DNA of 64,000 nt from Acidovorax kalamii (GCF_002245625.1 NZ_NOIG01000014.1:47535-111534); one strand, 5' to 3'. Shown: positions 45,291-56,742, counted from the first letter of the stretch. Notes: generated by a model from the sequence alone, not told the origin. Numbers and translations are program-made.

Positions 45291-46882
45291 TGAACGATTC
45301 GACCCCCGACAATCCGGGCGCAACGCCCGAGGCTGGAGCTGCTGATGTGGCTCCTGCTGCCAAAAAGCCTGCTGCCAAGCGCGCGCCGCGCAAGAAGGCT
45401 GTGCCGGTTTCCGCAGAGGGGGCCGACACCCTGGCGGCGGACTCCGGAATGGCTGCGGTGGCTTCGGCCACAGGGGTGCAGGCTGAGTCTTCGAGCCCGG
45501 TCGAAGTGCCCGCTGGTGCCGAGTTGGCGGTGGCTGTAGAGCCCGCAGTTGTCGGTTCGCAGGCGCCTGGGGCTGATGGTGCCGCACCGCGTGGGGGACG
45601 CAAGGGCCAGGCCCCGGCCGACCACCGGGGGCGTCCACCCCGTGCGGAAGGGATGGGGCGCGACAAGCGCAAGCCCGCGCCAGGGGTGGAGGGTTATCAG
45701 TTCGAGGATGTGGTCTCGGGCCGTTTCGACCAGGATGACGCGTCGGCAGATGTGGCCCCCGCCAAGCGGGTGCTGTTGCCCCAGGTGGAAACGCCCAAGC
45801 TGCACAAGGTGCTGGCCCAGGCGGGCTTGGGCTCGCGTCTTGAGATGGAGCAGCTCATCCTGGAAGGGCGGATCTCGGTGAACAATGAGCCGGCCCACAT
45901 CGGCCAGCGCATCCAGTTTGGCGACCAGGTCAAGGTCAATGGCAAACCCATCCGCTACCGCATCGACCCGCCGCCAGCGCGGGTGATCGCGTACCACAAG
46001 CCCGTGGGCGAGGTGGTGACCCATGACGACCCGCAGAACCGGCCGACGGTTTTCCGCAAGCTGCCCCGGCTGATGCAGGGCAAGTGGCAGTCGGTGGGGC
46101 GGCTGGATCTGAACACCGAAGGGCTGCTGCTGTTCACCAGCTCGGGCGAACTGGCCAACAAGCTTATGCACCCCCGTTTTGGACTGGAGCGTGAGTACGC
46201 GGTGCGTGTTCTCGGTGCACTCAGCAACGAAGAAAAGCAGAAGCTGCTCGACGGCGTGCGTCTGGACGACGGCATGGCGTCGTTTGGCTCCATCGAAGAC
46301 GGTGGCGGTGAGGGTTCCAACTGCTGGTATAGGGTCACCATCTCCGAAGGCCGCAACCGTGAAGTGCGCCGCATGATGGAATCGGTGGGGCATGCCGTGA
46401 GTCGCCTCATCCGCATCCGGTACGGCGCCATGGTGCTGCCCCGTGGCCTCAAGCGGGGAGCCTGGCTGGAGCTGGATGACAGCGATATCCGGGCCCTGGT
46501 CCAGGCGGCGGGCGCGGGGCGCGCTGATTCGGTCGAGGGCCGCGCGGAAGCGGGCCCTGCGGCTGGCGGGCGCGGTGGCAATGGCAATGCGCGCAATAGG
46601 GGTCGTGGCGGCCCCCGGGCGGGAGATGGTCCCCGCCGGGACATGTCCCAGGGCGGTGGCGGTGCGGGCCCCCGGGGTCAGAAGCCTCGGCGTGACGGCG
46701 GCGGGCAAGGGCAGGGCGCGCGGGGCAACAATGCCGCGGGTGGCGATCGCCAGCGCGGCGCGGCCCAACCCGATCCGATGAAAACCTCGGTGGGGTACAT
46801 CGGGATGGACAGCCTCTCGCGGCACCGCCAGGACAAACGCCGACCCGGCGGTGGTGGCCCCCGGCGCGGCGGTGGTCGTTAA
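45290..46882 (+). CDS. rluB: 23S rRNA pseudouridine-2605 synthase RluB with long disordered tails
   Basis: This 530-residue RsuA-family enzyme has an S4 domain (about 165-215, [21 protein letters not shown]) and a catalytic domain with [14 protein letters not shown]. coli RluB has about 290 residues. Here an Ala/Lys/Pro-rich N-terminal extension of about 155 residues and a C-terminal tail of about 125 residues full of RGG, GRGG and GPR repeats account for the excess. The start ATG overlaps the scpB stop. The tail looks like an unstructured RNA-binding region. Confidence 0.93.
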   Translation: MNDSTPDNPGATPEAGAADVAPAAKKPAAKRAPRKKAVPVSAEGADTLAADSGMAAVASATGVQAESSSPVEVPAGAELAVAVEPAVVGSQAPGADGAAPRGGRKGQAPADHRGRPPRAEGMGRDKRKPAPGVEGYQFEDVVSGRFDQDDASADVAPAKRVLLPQVETPKLHKVLAQAGLGSRLEMEQLILEGRISVNNEPAHIGQRIQFGDQVKVNGKPIRYRIDPPPARVIAYHKPVGEVVTHDDPQNRPTVFRKLPRLMQGKWQSVGRLDLNTEGLLLFTSSGELANKLMHPRFGLEREYAVRVLGALSNEEKQKLLDGVRLDDGMASFGSIEDGGGEGSNCWYRVTISEGRNREVRRMMESVGHAVSRLIRIRYGAMVLPRGLKRGAWLELDDSDIRALVQAAGAGRADSVEGRAEAGPAAGGRGGNGNARNRGRGGPRAGDGPRRDMSQGGGGAGPRGQKPRRDGGGQGQGARGNNAAGGDRQRGAAQPDPMKTSVGYIGMDSLSRHRQDKRRPGGGGPRRGGGR

Positions 46883-46971
46883 TCTGCTGCCAGGCTTCCA
46901 CGGTTAGAATCGAGGGCTTTGTCCGGTGGACAAACGAATCACGGCAACATTATTCATTCAGGAAAATCAAC

Positions 46972-47397
46972 ATGGCTATCGAACGCACTCTCTCCATCAT
47001 CAAGCCCGACGCAGTGGCCAAGAACGTCATCGGCCAGATCTACGCCCGTTTTGAAGCCGCTGGCCTCAAGGTCGTGGCTGCCCGCATGGTGCATCTGTCG
47101 CGCCTGGAAGCCGAGCAGTTCTACGGCGTGCACAAAGAGCGTCCTTTCTTCAAGGACCTGGTGGACTTCATGATCTCCGGCCCTGTGATGATCCAGGCCC
47201 TGGAAGGCGAAAACGCGATTCTGAAGAACCGCGAACTGATGGGCGCCACCGACCCCAAGAAGGCAGAAGCTGGCACCATCCGCGCTGACTTCGCTGACAG
47301 CATCGATGCCAACGCCGTGCACGGCTCGGACGCTGCTGAAACGGCTGCTGTGGAAGTGGCTTTCTTCTTCCCTGGCCTGAACATCTACTCGCGTTGA
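46972..47397 (+). CDS. ndk: Nucleoside diphosphate kinase
   Basis: This 141-residue enzyme balances NTP and dNTP pools by phosphotransfer through a phosphohistidine. The catalytic H117 lies in NAVHGSD, and K11 and the [12 protein letters not shown] opening are present. Length and sequence are canonical. A TAGAAT -10-like hexamer lies at 46905-46910, about 60 nt before the ATG. A 9-bp inverted repeat follows in the gap to rlmN. Confidence 0.97.
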   Translation: MAIERTLSIIKPDAVAKNVIGQIYARFEAAGLKVVAARMVHLSRLEAEQFYGVHKERPFFKDLVDFMISGPVMIQALEGENAILKNRELMGATDPKKAEAGTIRADFADSIDANAVHGSDAAETAAVEVAFFFPGLNIYSR

Positions 47398-47421
47398 TAT
47401 GGTGATCCCCATGCCTGTTCC

Positions 47422-47459
47422 CGCAACCGTGGGATGTCTGCGCCATGGGGACGGTTGCG
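47422..47459. other. Inverted repeat between ndk and rlmN
   Basis: CGCAACCGT (47422-47430) pairs perfectly with ACGGTTGCG (47451-47459) around a 20-nt loop, and CCCCAT/ATGGGG can pair just outside and inside. It has no T-run, so it is probably an mRNA structure between the two genes rather than a terminator. Confidence 0.45.
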
Positions 47460-47484
47460 CCCGGCCCTCCGAGAGGGCGGCGCA

Positions 47485-48597
47485 ATGACCACCAACCTGT
47501 TGGAATTTGACCTCGACGGCCTCGCAGCCTTTTGCGAGCAGCTGGGCGAGAAACGTTTTCGTGCGACCCAGCTGTTCCGCTGGATCCATCAGCGTGGCGC
47601 GAGCGACTTCGACGCCATGAGCGACCTGGCCAAGGCCCTGCGCGACAAGCTCAAGGGGTGTGCCAAGGTCGAGGCCCTGCCTGTTGTCTCCGAACATGTT
47701 TCGTCGGACGGCACAGTGAAGTGGCTGTTTGACGTGGGGGATGGCAATGCGGTCGAGGCCGTGTTCATCCCCGAGGATGACCGGGGCACGCTCTGCGTGT
47801 CGTCACAAGCCGGTTGTGCCGTGGGCTGCCGCTTTTGCTCTACGGGGCACCAGGGCTTCAGCCGCAACCTGACCACGGGCGAGATCCTGGCCCAGCTGTG
47901 GTTTGCTGAGCACTCCCTGCGCAAGCGTTTCAACACCGAAGACCGCGTGATCTCCAACGTGGTCATGATGGGCATGGGCGAGCCGCTGCAGAACTACGCT
48001 GCCTTGGTGCCCGCCCTGCGTGTGATGCTGGACGACCATGGCTATGGCCTGTCACGCCGCCGGGTAACGGTGTCCACTTCGGGTGTCGTTCCCATGATGG
48101 ACCGGCTCTCGCAGGACTGCCCCGTGGCTCTGGCGGTGTCCCTGCATGCGCCGAACGATCCCTTGCGCGACAACCTGGTGCCGCTCAATCGCAAGTACCC
48201 GATCCAGGAGTTGCTGGAGGCCTGTGGCCGTTATCTTGCCCATGCGCCTCGCGACTTCATCACCTTTGAATACTGCATGCTGGATGGCGTGAATGACCAG
48301 CTGGAGCATGCGCAGCAGCTTATTGAGTTGGTCAGGCGCTCCGGGGTGCGCTGCAAGTTCAATCTGATTCCTTTCAATCCGTTCCCTGCGTCAGGGCTCT
48401 TGCGGTCGGCGCAGAATCAGGTTCTTGCCTTTTCCAAGGTCTTGAGCGACGCCGGTATTGTCACAACGGTACGCAAGACCCGAGGCGATGATATCGATGC
48501 GGCCTGTGGGCAGTTGGCGGGTGATGTCAAGGATCGCACCCGCGCTGCAGAGCGCATGGCAAAGCAGCGCACAATCGTGCTCAAACCGGTGACTTGA
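47485..48597 (+). CDS. rlmN: Dual-specificity rRNA/tRNA adenine C2-methyltransferase RlmN
   Basis: This 370-residue radical-SAM enzyme methylates A2503 of 23S rRNA and A37 of some tRNAs. The [4Fe-4S] cysteines are C111, C115 and C118 ([11 protein letters not shown]). GMGEPLQN, the SAM-binding region and the late Cys of [14 protein letters not shown], needed for the methyl-transfer mechanism, are present. ATG 47485 has GAGAGGG upstream. The frame opens earlier without family sequence. Confidence 0.96.
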   Translation: MTTNLLEFDLDGLAAFCEQLGEKRFRATQLFRWIHQRGASDFDAMSDLAKALRDKLKGCAKVEALPVVSEHVSSDGTVKWLFDVGDGNAVEAVFIPEDDRGTLCVSSQAGCAVGCRFCSTGHQGFSRNLTTGEILAQLWFAEHSLRKRFNTEDRVISNVVMMGMGEPLQNYAALVPALRVMLDDHGYGLSRRRVTVSTSGVVPMMDRLSQDCPVALAVSLHAPNDPLRDNLVPLNRKYPIQELLEACGRYLAHAPRDFITFEYCMLDGVNDQLEHAQQLIELVRRSGVRCKFNLIPFNPFPASGLLRSAQNQVLAFSKVLSDAGIVTTVRKTRGDDIDAACGQLAGDVKDRTRAAERMAKQRTIVLKPVT

Positions 48598-48633
48598 TCA
48601 GCAGGCAATCGGCAAACTTCAAGGAGGCTCTAC

Positions 48634-49467
48634 ATGGCGGGATTGGTTGGACGCTGGCAGCATTTTGGCCGCTGGACACTCACGGCATGCAGTGCATTGA
48701 TTTGCATCGCAGCACTCCAGGGGTGTGCGGCCAACAACGCGGCGGCCCTGGGTGAATCAGAAGCCGATCTGGTAACCCCCTCCGATGAGTCCGAAGCCCG
48801 GCGCCGTGCCCGTATCCGGCTGGAACTCGCAGCCAACTACTTCGAGATGGGCCAGACAGCGGTGGCCCTGGACGAAGTCAAGCAGTCGCTTGCCGCAGAT
48901 CCTTCCTATGCCGATGCGTTGAACCTGCGCGGCCTGATCTTCATGCGCTTGAACGACCTGGCGCAGGCGGACGACAGCTTTCGCCGTGCCATGGCATTGC
49001 GCGGCAACGATGCCAACCTGCTGCACAACTACGGGTGGCTGTTGTGCCAGCAGCAGAAGTACGCGGATGCGGACCAGTATTTTGGGCGCGCCATTGCCAC
49101 CCCCACCTACATGGCGCGCGGCAAGACCTTGATGGCGCGCGGGCTGTGCCAGTCCCGGGCGGGCCAGCTTGCGGAGGCGGAGCAGTCGTTTCTGAAGGCC
49201 TACGAGATGGATGCTGCCAATCCGGTGGTGGCATACCAGCTGTCCTCGTTGCTGCTGCGGCGCAACGAGCTGACACGGGCACAGTTTTATATCCGGCGCC
49301 TCAACAACAGCGAGTTTGCCAATGCTGAATCGCTGTGGCTGGGCATAAAGGTGGAGCGCGCCTTGGGCGACTCCGTGGCAATGCGGCAACTGGCAGGCCA
49401 GTTGCGCAAGCGGTTCCCGGATTCGCGGGAGTTGGGTGCTTACGAACGCGGGGCTTTCAATGAGTGA
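48634..49467 (+). CDS. pilF: Type IV pilus biogenesis lipoprotein PilF/PilW (TPR)
   Basis: This 277-residue outer-membrane lipoprotein (lipobox LQGC, C31) has at least five TPR repeats (about 60-255), including SYADALNLRGLIFMRLNDLAQAD and NLLHNYGWLLCQQQKYADAD. PilF/PilW is the pilotin that assembles the PilQ secretin. AAGGAGG is placed well before ATG 48634. It overlaps the RodZ-like gene by 8 bp. The order rlmN-pilF-rodZ-ispG-hisS matches that of many proteobacteria. Confidence 0.93.
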   Translation: MAGLVGRWQHFGRWTLTACSALICIAALQGCAANNAAALGESEADLVTPSDESEARRRARIRLELAANYFEMGQTAVALDEVKQSLAADPSYADALNLRGLIFMRLNDLAQADDSFRRAMALRGNDANLLHNYGWLLCQQQKYADADQYFGRAIATPTYMARGKTLMARGLCQSRAGQLAEAEQSFLKAYEMDAANPVVAYQLSSLLLRRNELTRAQFYIRRLNNSEFANAESLWLGIKVERALGDSVAMRQLAGQLRKRFPDSRELGAYERGAFNE

Positions 49468-50389
49468 GGTTGTGGAGAGTAGTGGGTTGACGGCGGGTGG
49501 TTTGCTGAGGGAGGCCCGCCAGGCGTCTGGAATGCACATTGCGGCCTTGGCCGTGGCACTGAAAGTGCCGGTCAGCAAGCTGGAGGCCCTGGAGGCTGAC
49601 AACTTTACGGTGCTGCCCGATACCGTGTTCGTGCGGGCCCTGGCCTCCAGTGTGTGCCGCGTGCTCAAGGTGGACGCGGCGCCCGTGCTGGCCTTGCTGC
49701 CCCAAAGCCAGAGTCCCAGTCTGGCGGCAGACAGCGCCGGGATCAACGCCCCGGTCAAGGGCAGCGTGGGCAAATCCGCGGTGTCCTCTTCATCGTTCTC
49801 CGGGAACGGGTCCGCTTCGCGCTCTGTGGGGTTTGTGGTGCTGGCCCTGCTGATGGGGGCTCTGGCCCTGTACTTCTTCCCTCGGGGCGAGGACCGCGCG
49901 GCATCCACTTCAACGACCGCTCCTGTGCTTTCTTCGGCCCCAGATGCTGTGCCGACGGGGGCGGCGGATGCGCCAGCAGCCGAGCGGCCTGCGGAGCCCG
50001 CCCCCGCACCTGCTGCGGTGACTCCGGCCTTGGTGGCGGCCCCGGCCTTGTCTGCCGCTGTCACTGCAGTGCCCGCTACCGCTGCTGTCCCTGCCTCGGC
50101 GCCGGCACCGGCCGTGGTGGCCAGCGCCCCAGCGCCTGCGGCCGACGCACCGGCGGGCACACTGGTGCTGCGCGCACGCAGTGAATCCTGGGTGCAGGTG
50201 AAAGACGCCACCGGCGCTCTGGCCTTGCAGCGCAACCTGGCTGCGGGGGAGTCCGTGTCGGTATCGGCCCAGCCCCCGCTGGCGGTGGTCGTGGGGCGTG
50301 CCGACGCAACGGAGGTGACGGTGCGTGGCAAGCCGTTCGACCTGACCGCCGTGTCGCGCGAGAACGTCGCTCGTTTTGAGGTGAAGTAG
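49460..50389 (+). CDS. rodZ: RodZ-like cytoskeletal protein (Xre HTH, TM, DUF4115)
   Basis: This 309-residue protein has a cytoplasmic Xre-type HTH (about 12-78: [30 protein letters not shown]), one TM segment (about 122-140), an Ala/Pro-rich periplasmic linker (145-230) and a C-terminal DUF4115 domain (about 235-309, [15 protein letters not shown]). RodZ links MreB to the cell-wall elongation machinery. The start ATG lies inside the end of pilF, and ispG begins one base after the stop. Confidence 0.93.
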   Translation: MSEVVESSGLTAGGLLREARQASGMHIAALAVALKVPVSKLEALEADNFTVLPDTVFVRALASSVCRVLKVDAAPVLALLPQSQSPSLAADSAGINAPVKGSVGKSAVSSSSFSGNGSASRSVGFVVLALLMGALALYFFPRGEDRAASTSTTAPVLSSAPDAVPTGAADAPAAERPAEPAPAPAAVTPALVAAPALSAAVTAVPATAAVPASAPAPAVVASAPAPAADAPAGTLVLRARSESWVQVKDATGALALQRNLAAGESVSVSAQPPLAVVVGRADATEVTVRGKPFDLTAVSRENVARFEVK

Positions 50390-50390
50390 C

Positions 50391-51659
50391 GTGCAGAACC
50401 CTTTGCGTGATTTTGGCCCCGTGGCGGTCGCTACCCCTTTGCCTCGCCGTTCGCGCCAGGCAAAAGTGACCTGGGGCTCACGGATCGTGACCGTGGGCGG
50501 CGATGCGCCGGTGCGCGTGCAGTCCATGACCAACACGGACACGGTGGATGCCATCGGCACAGCGATCCAGGTCAAGGAACTGGCCCAGGCTGGGTCTGAA
50601 TTTGTCCGTATCACGGTCAACACTCCCGAAGCGGCTGCTGCCGTGCCCTACATCCGCGAACAGTTGGACCGGATGGGCGAGAGCGTGCCGCTGGTGGGGG
50701 ACTTCCACTACAACGGCCACCGTCTTCTGACCGAATTCCCCGATTGTGCGCAGGCGCTCTCCAAGTACCGGATCAACCCGGGCAATGTGGGCAAGGGCGA
50801 CAAGAAGGACAAGCAGTTCGGCCAGATGATCGAGGCTGCCATGCGCTGGGACAAGACCGTGCGCATCGGCGTGAACTGGGGCAGCCTGGACCAGGAACTG
50901 CTCGCCAGCCTGATGGATGCCAACAGCCAGCGCGCGCAGCCCTGGGAGGCGCGCCAGGTGATGTACGAGGCACTGATCACGTCGGCCATCGAGTCGGCCA
51001 AACTGGCTGAATCTATGGGCCTGAATGGTGACCAGATCATCCTGTCGTGCAAGGTCAGTGGCGTGCAGGACCTCATCGCCGTCTACCGCGAACTGGCCCG
51101 CCGCTGCGACTACGCGCTGCACCTGGGCCTGACCGAGGCGGGCATGGGCACCAAGGGCACGGTGGCGTCCAGCACGGCACTGGGCATCCTGCTGCAGGAG
51201 GGCATTGGCGACACCATCCGTGTGTCGCTCACGCCCCAGCCCGGCGAGGCGCGCACGCAGGAGGTGGTGGTTGCTTCTGAAATCCTGCAATCGCTGGGGC
51301 TACGCGTGTTCGTGCCCAGCGTCACGGCCTGCCCGGGCTGCGGCCGCACCACCAGCACCACGTTCCAGGAGCTGGCCAAGCAGATCGACGACTACCTGCG
51401 TGCGCAAATGCCCGTGTGGCGTGTGCGTTATCCGGGGGTGGAGGGCATGAAGGTGGCCGTGATGGGCTGCATCGTCAACGGCCCTGGCGAAAGCAAGCAT
51501 GCCGATATCGGCATCAGCCTGCCCGGCACGGGTGAGGCCCCGGCGGCGCCTGTGTTCATCGATGGCGAAAAGGCCCTGACGCTGCGCGGCGAGCGCATTG
51601 CCGAAGAGTTCCATGCCCTTGTCGAGCAGTATGTCGAGCGCCGCTACGGTCGTTCTTGA
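50391..51659 (+). CDS. ispG: 4-hydroxy-3-methylbut-2-en-1-yl diphosphate synthase (flavodoxin) IspG
   Basis: This 422-residue iron-sulfur enzyme performs the penultimate step of the MEP isoprenoid pathway. The TIM-barrel N-domain begins [13 protein letters not shown]. The [4Fe-4S] cysteines lie in CPGCGRTT (about 304-311) and CIVNGPGE (about 360), with the conserved Glu. GTG start at 50391. The longer insert form (422 rather than 372 residues in E. coli) is usual in betaproteobacteria. Its stop codon lies in the left arm of a repeat hairpin. Confidence 0.96.
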   Translation: MQNPLRDFGPVAVATPLPRRSRQAKVTWGSRIVTVGGDAPVRVQSMTNTDTVDAIGTAIQVKELAQAGSEFVRITVNTPEAAAAVPYIREQLDRMGESVPLVGDFHYNGHRLLTEFPDCAQALSKYRINPGNVGKGDKKDKQFGQMIEAAMRWDKTVRIGVNWGSLDQELLASLMDANSQRAQPWEARQVMYEALITSAIESAKLAESMGLNGDQIILSCKVSGVQDLIAVYRELARRCDYALHLGLTEAGMGTKGTVASSTALGILLQEGIGDTIRVSLTPQPGEARTQEVVVASEILQSLGLRVFVPSVTACPGCGRTTSTTFQELAKQIDDYLRAQMPVWRVRYPGVEGMKVAVMGCIVNGPGESKHADIGISLPGTGEAPAAPVFIDGEKALTLRGERIAEEFHALVEQYVERRYGRS

Positions 51660-51720
51660 TAGCTATAAAAATAATAGCTATCAACGTATGTCTATCAGGC
51701 GGTAGGGCCTGATTTGTTTC
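51656..51720 (+). repeat. GATAGC/GCGCT family repeat, copy 6, with hairpin
   Basis: TTGATAGCTAT (51656-51666) and ATAGCTATCAA (51674-51684) form a perfect 11-bp stem with a 7-nt loop that includes the ispG stop codon. The following TCAGGCGGTAGGGCCTGATTTG matches the second half of copy 2. It lies between ispG and hisS. Confidence 0.7.
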
Positions 51721-51745
51721 AAAAAAATACCAGGAAAATACCGCA

Positions 51746-53077
51746 GTGAGCAAAGTGCAGAAGCTGAGCGCCGTCAAAGGCATGAACGACATCCTGCCCG
51801 CCTCGGTGCCCCGCACCGAAAAGCTTCCGACATCGGCACGCTGGCAGTGGTTCGAGGCTGCGGTGCGCAAGGTGCTTGCCCGTTATGGCTACCAATACCT
51901 GCTGACACCCATCGTCGAACCCACGGCGCTGTTCGTGCGCGGGCTGGGCGAGGTAACGGACATCGTCGAAAAGGAGATGTATTCCTTCACCGACTCGATG
52001 AACGGCGACAAGCTTACCCTGCGTCCCGAGGCCACGGCGGGCATCGTGCGCGCCATGGTCGAGCACAACGCGCTCTACAACGGCCCGCTGCGCGTGTGGA
52101 CACAGGGCCCCATGTTCCGCCACGAGCGCCCGCAAAAGGGCCGCTACCGCCAGTTCAACCAGCTGGACGTGGAAGCGCTGGGTTTTGGCGGGCCGGATGT
52201 GGATGCGGAAATCATCCTGGTTGCCCGCGCACTGTGGCGCGAGCTGGGTTTGGTGGAGGGACAGCATGTGCGGCTCGAAATCAACAGCCTGGGCCAGCCC
52301 GCAGAACGCCGCGAGCACCGCGAGGCCTTGATCCGCTACTTTGAGCAGCACCAGGACCAGCTGGACGAAGAAGCCCGTCGCCGCCTGCACAGCAACCCGC
52401 TGCGCATCCTGGACAGCAAGAACCCGGCAATGCAGGCCTTGATCGAGGCGGCGCCGAAGCTCATGGACTTTCTCGGCGACGCGTCGCGTGCCCACTTTGA
52501 CGCCGTGCGCGCTGCGTTGGAGGCCGTGGGCCTGGAGTACCGTGTGAACCCGCGCCTGGTGCGCGGCATGGACTACTACAACCTGACCGTGTTCGAGTGG
52601 GTGACCGACCAGCTCGGTTCGCAAGGCACGGTGTGTGGCGGTGGCCGCTACGACGGCCTGATTGAACAGCTGGGCGGAAAGAGTGCGCCTGCCGTGGGTT
52701 TTGGCCTGGGCATCGAGCGCCTGTTGCTGCTGGCTGATGAATTGGACCTGCCCATGCCATCGGCTGCGGCGGATGTCTATGCCATCGTGCCGCCTGGCAC
52801 GCCACTGCCCCCCGTCATCGTCGTGCTGGAGGCACTGCGCACCGCGGGGCTGAACGTGGTGCAGCACGCTGGTGGCGCCGAAGGTGCGGGCAGCATGAAG
52901 TCACAGTTCAAGAAGGCCGACGCCAGCGGTGCGCGCCACGCGCTCATCTTTGGCGAGGACGAACTGGCGCGGGGCCACGTCACCGTCAAGGCCTTGCGCG
53001 ACGGCAGCGGTGCGCAGGCCGAGCACCCCCTGGCCGATGTGGCGCAATGGGCCGCCACCCTACAATCCATCGCTTAA
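51746..53077 (+). CDS. hisS: Histidyl-tRNA synthetase
   Basis: This 443-residue class II synthetase charges tRNA-His. Motif 1, motif 2 ([22 protein letters not shown]) and motif 3 ([14 protein letters not shown]) are intact, as are the histidine-specific [12 protein letters not shown] and GGGRYDGL. The C-terminal anticodon-binding domain spans about 345-443. GTG start at 51746 with AGGAAAA upstream. The opening [14 protein letters not shown] is typical. yfgM follows after 26 bp. Confidence 0.97.
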   Translation: MSKVQKLSAVKGMNDILPASVPRTEKLPTSARWQWFEAAVRKVLARYGYQYLLTPIVEPTALFVRGLGEVTDIVEKEMYSFTDSMNGDKLTLRPEATAGIVRAMVEHNALYNGPLRVWTQGPMFRHERPQKGRYRQFNQLDVEALGFGGPDVDAEIILVARALWRELGLVEGQHVRLEINSLGQPAERREHREALIRYFEQHQDQLDEEARRRLHSNPLRILDSKNPAMQALIEAAPKLMDFLGDASRAHFDAVRAALEAVGLEYRVNPRLVRGMDYYNLTVFEWVTDQLGSQGTVCGGGRYDGLIEQLGGKSAPAVGFGLGIERLLLLADELDLPMPSAAADVYAIVPPGTPLPPVIVVLEALRTAGLNVVQHAGGAEGAGSMKSQFKKADASGARHALIFGEDELARGHVTVKALRDGSGAQAEHPLADVAQWAATLQSIA

Positions 53078-53103
53078 TCCGAATACAGAACCGCTGATCT
53101 TTT

Positions 53104-53790
53104 ATGGCCAATCATCTCGATCTTGAAGAACAAGAGCAACTTGACCAGCTCAAGCATTTTTGGAACACCTGGGGCACGCTGATCAGCTCGGTGGTGCTGG
53201 TGGTGGCAGGCAGTGCGGCCGCGTGGAACGGTTACCAGTACTGGCAGAACCGCCAGGCCACCCAGGCGGCGGCGCTTTTTGATGCCGTGGATGTGGCTGC
53301 CCGGTCGGGCGACAAAACGCGCTTGGAGCAGGCTTTTGGCGACCTCAAGTCCAAGTACGGCAGCACCACCCAGGCGGGTCAGGCCGGGTTGACCTTTGCC
53401 AAGGCGATGCAGGACACCGGCAACGCCGACGCCGCCAAGGATGCGCTGGGCTGGGTGGCGGAGCAATCTTCGGACGACGGCCTCAAGGCCTTGGCCAAAT
53501 TGCGCCTGGCCAGCGTGCTGATGGACCAGAAGAACTACGATGAGGCGCTCAAGCAGGTGTCTGGCAGCTTCCCTCCCGAGTTCGCGTCGGTCGCGGCAGA
53601 CCGCAAGGGCGATGTGCTGCTCTTGCAGGACAAGCGCCAGGAGGCGATTGCCGAGTACACCAAGGCCTACAAGGGTTTCGAAGAAAGCGTTGAATACCGC
53701 CGCCTGGTGGAGATCAAGCTGAACGCGCTGGGTGTGTCGCCGCAGGCAGCGACCGTGGCGGCGGCCCCATCTTCCGTGCAAACCAAGTAA
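53104..53790 (+). CDS. yfgM: YfgM-like ancillary SecYEG translocon subunit (TPR, single TM)
   Basis: This 228-residue inner-membrane protein has a short acidic cytoplasmic N-terminus (NHLDLEEQEQLDQLKHFW), one TM (about 23-41) and periplasmic TPR-like helices. YfgM in E. coli binds SecYEG and periplasmic chaperones and moderates stress signalling. Its place between hisS and bamB is conserved. ATG 53104 starts the family sequence. bamB begins 5 bp after its stop. Confidence 0.93.
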   Translation: MANHLDLEEQEQLDQLKHFWNTWGTLISSVVLVVAGSAAAWNGYQYWQNRQATQAAALFDAVDVAARSGDKTRLEQAFGDLKSKYGSTTQAGQAGLTFAKAMQDTGNADAAKDALGWVAEQSSDDGLKALAKLRLASVLMDQKNYDEALKQVSGSFPPEFASVAADRKGDVLLLQDKRQEAIAEYTKAYKGFEESVEYRRLVEIKLNALGVSPQAATVAAAPSSVQTK

Positions 53791-53794
53791 ACAC

Positions 53795-54961
53795 ATGACA
53801 TTGACTCCACATGCGGTGTCCGGCCGCTCTTCTTTCCTGCGTGGCACTGCGTTGGTGGTGCTGGCTGCGTCGCTGGCGGGCTGCTCGTTGTGGAGCGGTG
53901 GTGGCAGCGCAAAGCCTGCCCCTGCTGACCTCGGCGCAAACGTCGCCGTCCTGGGGGTCCGGCAGGCCTGGACGGCCCGCGTGGGCAACGTTGCTGGCTT
54001 GCCCCTGGATGTGCATGCCCTGGGCAATGTGGTCACTGTGGCGTCCTCCGACGGGGTGGTCGCAGCCATTGACGCCCGTACTGGTGGGGACGTCTGGCGC
54101 ACGACGCTGGGCGAGCCGCTGTCGGCGGCTGTGGGCAGCGACGGCAAATCGGCTGCCGTGGTCTCGCGCAACAACGCACTGATCGTGCTGGAGGCCGGCC
54201 GCGAGCGCTGGCGCGAAACCCTGGCCGCCCAGGTCTTTACACCTCCTCTGGTGGCAGGCGGGCGCGTGTTTGTTTTGTCGGCAGACCGTTCGGTTTCTGC
54301 CTATGACGCCACCACGGGGCGGCGCCTGTGGGCTCAGCAGCGCCCTGGTGAGCCTCTCGTGCTGCGCCAGGCCGGCGTTCTGCTGGCCGTGGGGGACACC
54401 CTGGTGGTTGGCCTGTCGGGCCGCCTGGTGGGTCTGAACCCAGACAATGGCAGCGTGCGCTGGGAAGCGCCTTTGGCCAGTCCACGGGGCACCAATGACG
54501 TGGAGCGCCTGGTCGAGTTGGTCGGGCGTACCAGCAAGGTGGGTGACAGCGTCTGCGCGCGCTCGTTCCAGGCTGCGGTGGGTTGTGTGAACACGGCCCG
54601 GGGCTCCGTGGCCTGGACGCAGCCTGCCAGCGGCGCTGAAGGCGTGCATGGCGACGCGGATGCGCTGTTTGGTGTTGAAAGCAATGGCACGGTGCTCGCC
54701 TGGCGCCGTAGCGACGGCTCGCGCCTGTGGGGCGTTGATCGGCTCAAGCACCGCAAGCTGACAGCGCCGCTGTTGTTGGGGCGCTCTGTGGTGATCGGTG
54801 ACGACACCGGGTTGGTTCACCTGTTGTCCCGTACGGACGGCTCTCCCCTCAACCGCATTGCCACGGACGGGTCCGGCATTGCGGCGGCACCTGCCGTGGC
54901 TGCAGATACTTTGGTGGTTGTGACCCGCAACGGCAGTATTTACGGATTCCGTCCAGATTGA
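53795..54961 (+). CDS. bamB: Outer-membrane assembly lipoprotein BamB
   Basis: This 388-residue lipoprotein (lipobox LAGC, C30) is an eight-bladed beta-propeller of PQQ-like repeats, e.g. [16 protein letters not shown] and [16 protein letters not shown]. BamB assists BamA in inserting outer-membrane proteins. ATG 53795 begins the signal peptide; the frame opens further upstream over yfgM. der follows after 13 bp, so yfgM-bamB-der form one transcript. Confidence 0.95.
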   Translation: MTLTPHAVSGRSSFLRGTALVVLAASLAGCSLWSGGGSAKPAPADLGANVAVLGVRQAWTARVGNVAGLPLDVHALGNVVTVASSDGVVAAIDARTGGDVWRTTLGEPLSAAVGSDGKSAAVVSRNNALIVLEAGRERWRETLAAQVFTPPLVAGGRVFVLSADRSVSAYDATTGRRLWAQQRPGEPLVLRQAGVLLAVGDTLVVGLSGRLVGLNPDNGSVRWEAPLASPRGTNDVERLVELVGRTSKVGDSVCARSFQAAVGCVNTARGSVAWTQPASGAEGVHGDADALFGVESNGTVLAWRRSDGSRLWGVDRLKHRKLTAPLLLGRSVVIGDDTGLVHLLSRTDGSPLNRIATDGSGIAAAPAVAADTLVVVTRNGSIYGFRPD

Positions 54962-54974
54962 TCGGTTGTATTCA

Positions 54975-56318
54975 ATGAAGCCAGTTATCGCCCTCGTGGG
55001 GCGTCCGAATGTCGGCAAATCCACGCTTTTCAACCGTCTGACCAAGTCCCGCGACGCCATCGTGGCGGACTTTGCCGGGCTCACGCGTGACCGGCATTAC
55101 GGCAATGGCAAGCAGGGCAAGCACGAGTACATCGTCATCGACACAGGGGGCTTCGAGCCCGACGCCTCAAGCGGTATCTATCGCGAGATGGCCAAGCAGA
55201 CCCAGCAAGCGGTGGCCGAGGCCGATGTGGTGGTGTTTGTGGTCGATGCCCGCGCGGGCCTGTCGGCGCAAGACCACGACATCGCCAACTACCTGCGCCG
55301 CCTGAGCAAGCCTTGTGTGCTGGTGGCCAACAAGGCCGAAGGCATGGTGCAGGGCGTGCAGCTGGCCGAGTTCTATGAGCTCGGGCTGGGCGAGGTCTAT
55401 CCCGTATCGGCAGCACACGGGCAAGGTATCCGTGGGTTGGTCGATCTGGCGCTGGCACCTTTGCAGTTGCCCGATCCCGACGAGATGGAGGCTGCAGCCG
55501 ACAAGGGCGTCATCAAGCTGGCCGTGGCGGGCCGCCCCAACGTGGGCAAGTCCACGCTGATCAACACCTGGCTGGGTGAGGAGCGGCTGGTGGCGTTTGA
55601 TATGCCGGGAACCACCCGTGACGCGATCACCGTACCCTTCGAGCGCAATGGCCAGCGGTTTGAGCTGGTGGACACCGCTGGTTTGCGGCGCAAGGGCAAG
55701 GTGTTCGAGGCGATCGAGAAATTCTCCGTGGTCAAAACGCTGCAGGCGATCGAATCAGCGAACGTGGTGCTGCTGCTGCTGGATGCCACGCAGGGCGTCA
55801 CGGACCAGGACGCGCACATCGCGGGCTACATCCTGGAAAGTGGCCGTGCTGTGGTGGTGGCGGTGAACAAGTGGGATGCGGTGGATGACTATCAGCGCCA
55901 GCAGCTGGAGCGGTCCATCGAGACCCGATTGACGTTCTTGAAGTTCGCTTCACTGCACTTCATTTCGGCCAAGAAGCGCCAGGGCCTCGGCCCCCTCTGG
56001 ACGTCCATCGTCCAGGCCCACCGGGCGGCTACCTGCAAGATGTCCACCCCGGTGCTCACGCGCCTGCTTCTGGAGGCCGTGCAATTCCAGAGCCCGAAGC
56101 GGGCTGGCATGTTCCGCCCCAAGATGCGCTATGCGCACCAGGGGGGCATGAACCCCCCGGTGATCGTGATTCACGGAAATTCGCTGGAGCACGTGACGGA
56201 TGCCTACAAACGCTTTCTGGAAGGGCGCTTCCGCAAGGAGTTCGACCTGGTGGGCACGCCGCTCCGAATCGAGATGAAGACCTCGCACAACCCGTTTGCC
56301 GACAAGGACGAGGGTTAA
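54975..56318 (+). CDS. der: GTPase Der (EngA), 50S ribosome assembly
   Basis: This 447-residue protein has two tandem GTPase domains with P-loops GRPNVGKST near residues 9 and 186, DTGG and DTAG switch II motifs, and NKAE and NKWD specificity motifs, followed by a C-terminal KH-like domain. Der is needed for late 50S subunit maturation. ATG 54975 is preferred over a TTG three codons earlier. hfq follows. Confidence 0.97.
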   Translation: MKPVIALVGRPNVGKSTLFNRLTKSRDAIVADFAGLTRDRHYGNGKQGKHEYIVIDTGGFEPDASSGIYREMAKQTQQAVAEADVVVFVVDARAGLSAQDHDIANYLRRLSKPCVLVANKAEGMVQGVQLAEFYELGLGEVYPVSAAHGQGIRGLVDLALAPLQLPDPDEMEAAADKGVIKLAVAGRPNVGKSTLINTWLGEERLVAFDMPGTTRDAITVPFERNGQRFELVDTAGLRRKGKVFEAIEKFSVVKTLQAIESANVVLLLLDATQGVTDQDAHIAGYILESGRAVVVAVNKWDAVDDYQRQQLERSIETRLTFLKFASLHFISAKKRQGLGPLWTSIVQAHRAATCKMSTPVLTRLLLEAVQFQSPKRAGMFRPKMRYAHQGGMNPPVIVIHGNSLEHVTDAYKRFLEGRFRKEFDLVGTPLRIEMKTSHNPFADKDEG

Positions 56319-56424
56319 AACAAAGTCGCGAATCAAGAAGGGCCATGCCTGAACCTGGCGGTACGGGGCTCTGGCTGTGGTAAGGTGCTGGTTTACAACA
56401 ACATTTTTGAACACGGAGAATATC

Positions 56425-56679
56425 GTGAGCAATAAAGGCCAGCTTTTGCAAGACCCCTTTCTCAACGCCCTGCGTCGGGAGCATGTGCCAGTCTCCATCT
56501 ATTTGGTGAATGGCATCAAGCTGCAGGGGCAGATCGAGTCGTTTGACCAGTATGTGGTGTTGCTGCGCAACACGGTGACCCAGATGGTCTACAAACATGC
56601 GATTTCGACCATCGTCCCGGGTCGCGCAGTCAATTTTTCCACCGCAGAAACGCCTGATGCCGACAGCAGCAACCCTTGA
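56425..56679 (+). CDS. hfq: RNA chaperone Hfq
   Basis: This 84-residue Sm-like protein forms hexamers that pair small RNAs with mRNAs. The Sm1 ([39 protein letters not shown]) and Sm2 ([11 protein letters not shown] with the YKH signature) motifs are intact, and a short Ser/Asp tail follows. GTG start at 56425 with GGAGAA upstream. Linkage to hflX, hflK and hflC is the classic order. The 106 bp after der may hold its promoter, but no clear consensus was seen. Confidence 0.97.
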   Translation: MSNKGQLLQDPFLNALRREHVPVSIYLVNGIKLQGQIESFDQYVVLLRNTVTQMVYKHAISTIVPGRAVNFSTAETPDADSSNP

Positions 56680-56742
56680 TTGGTTGCCGCTTGTTAGCCG
56701 GTTTTCGTTTTTGAGTCAGGTGGTACGAAAGGGCGGTCCGCT

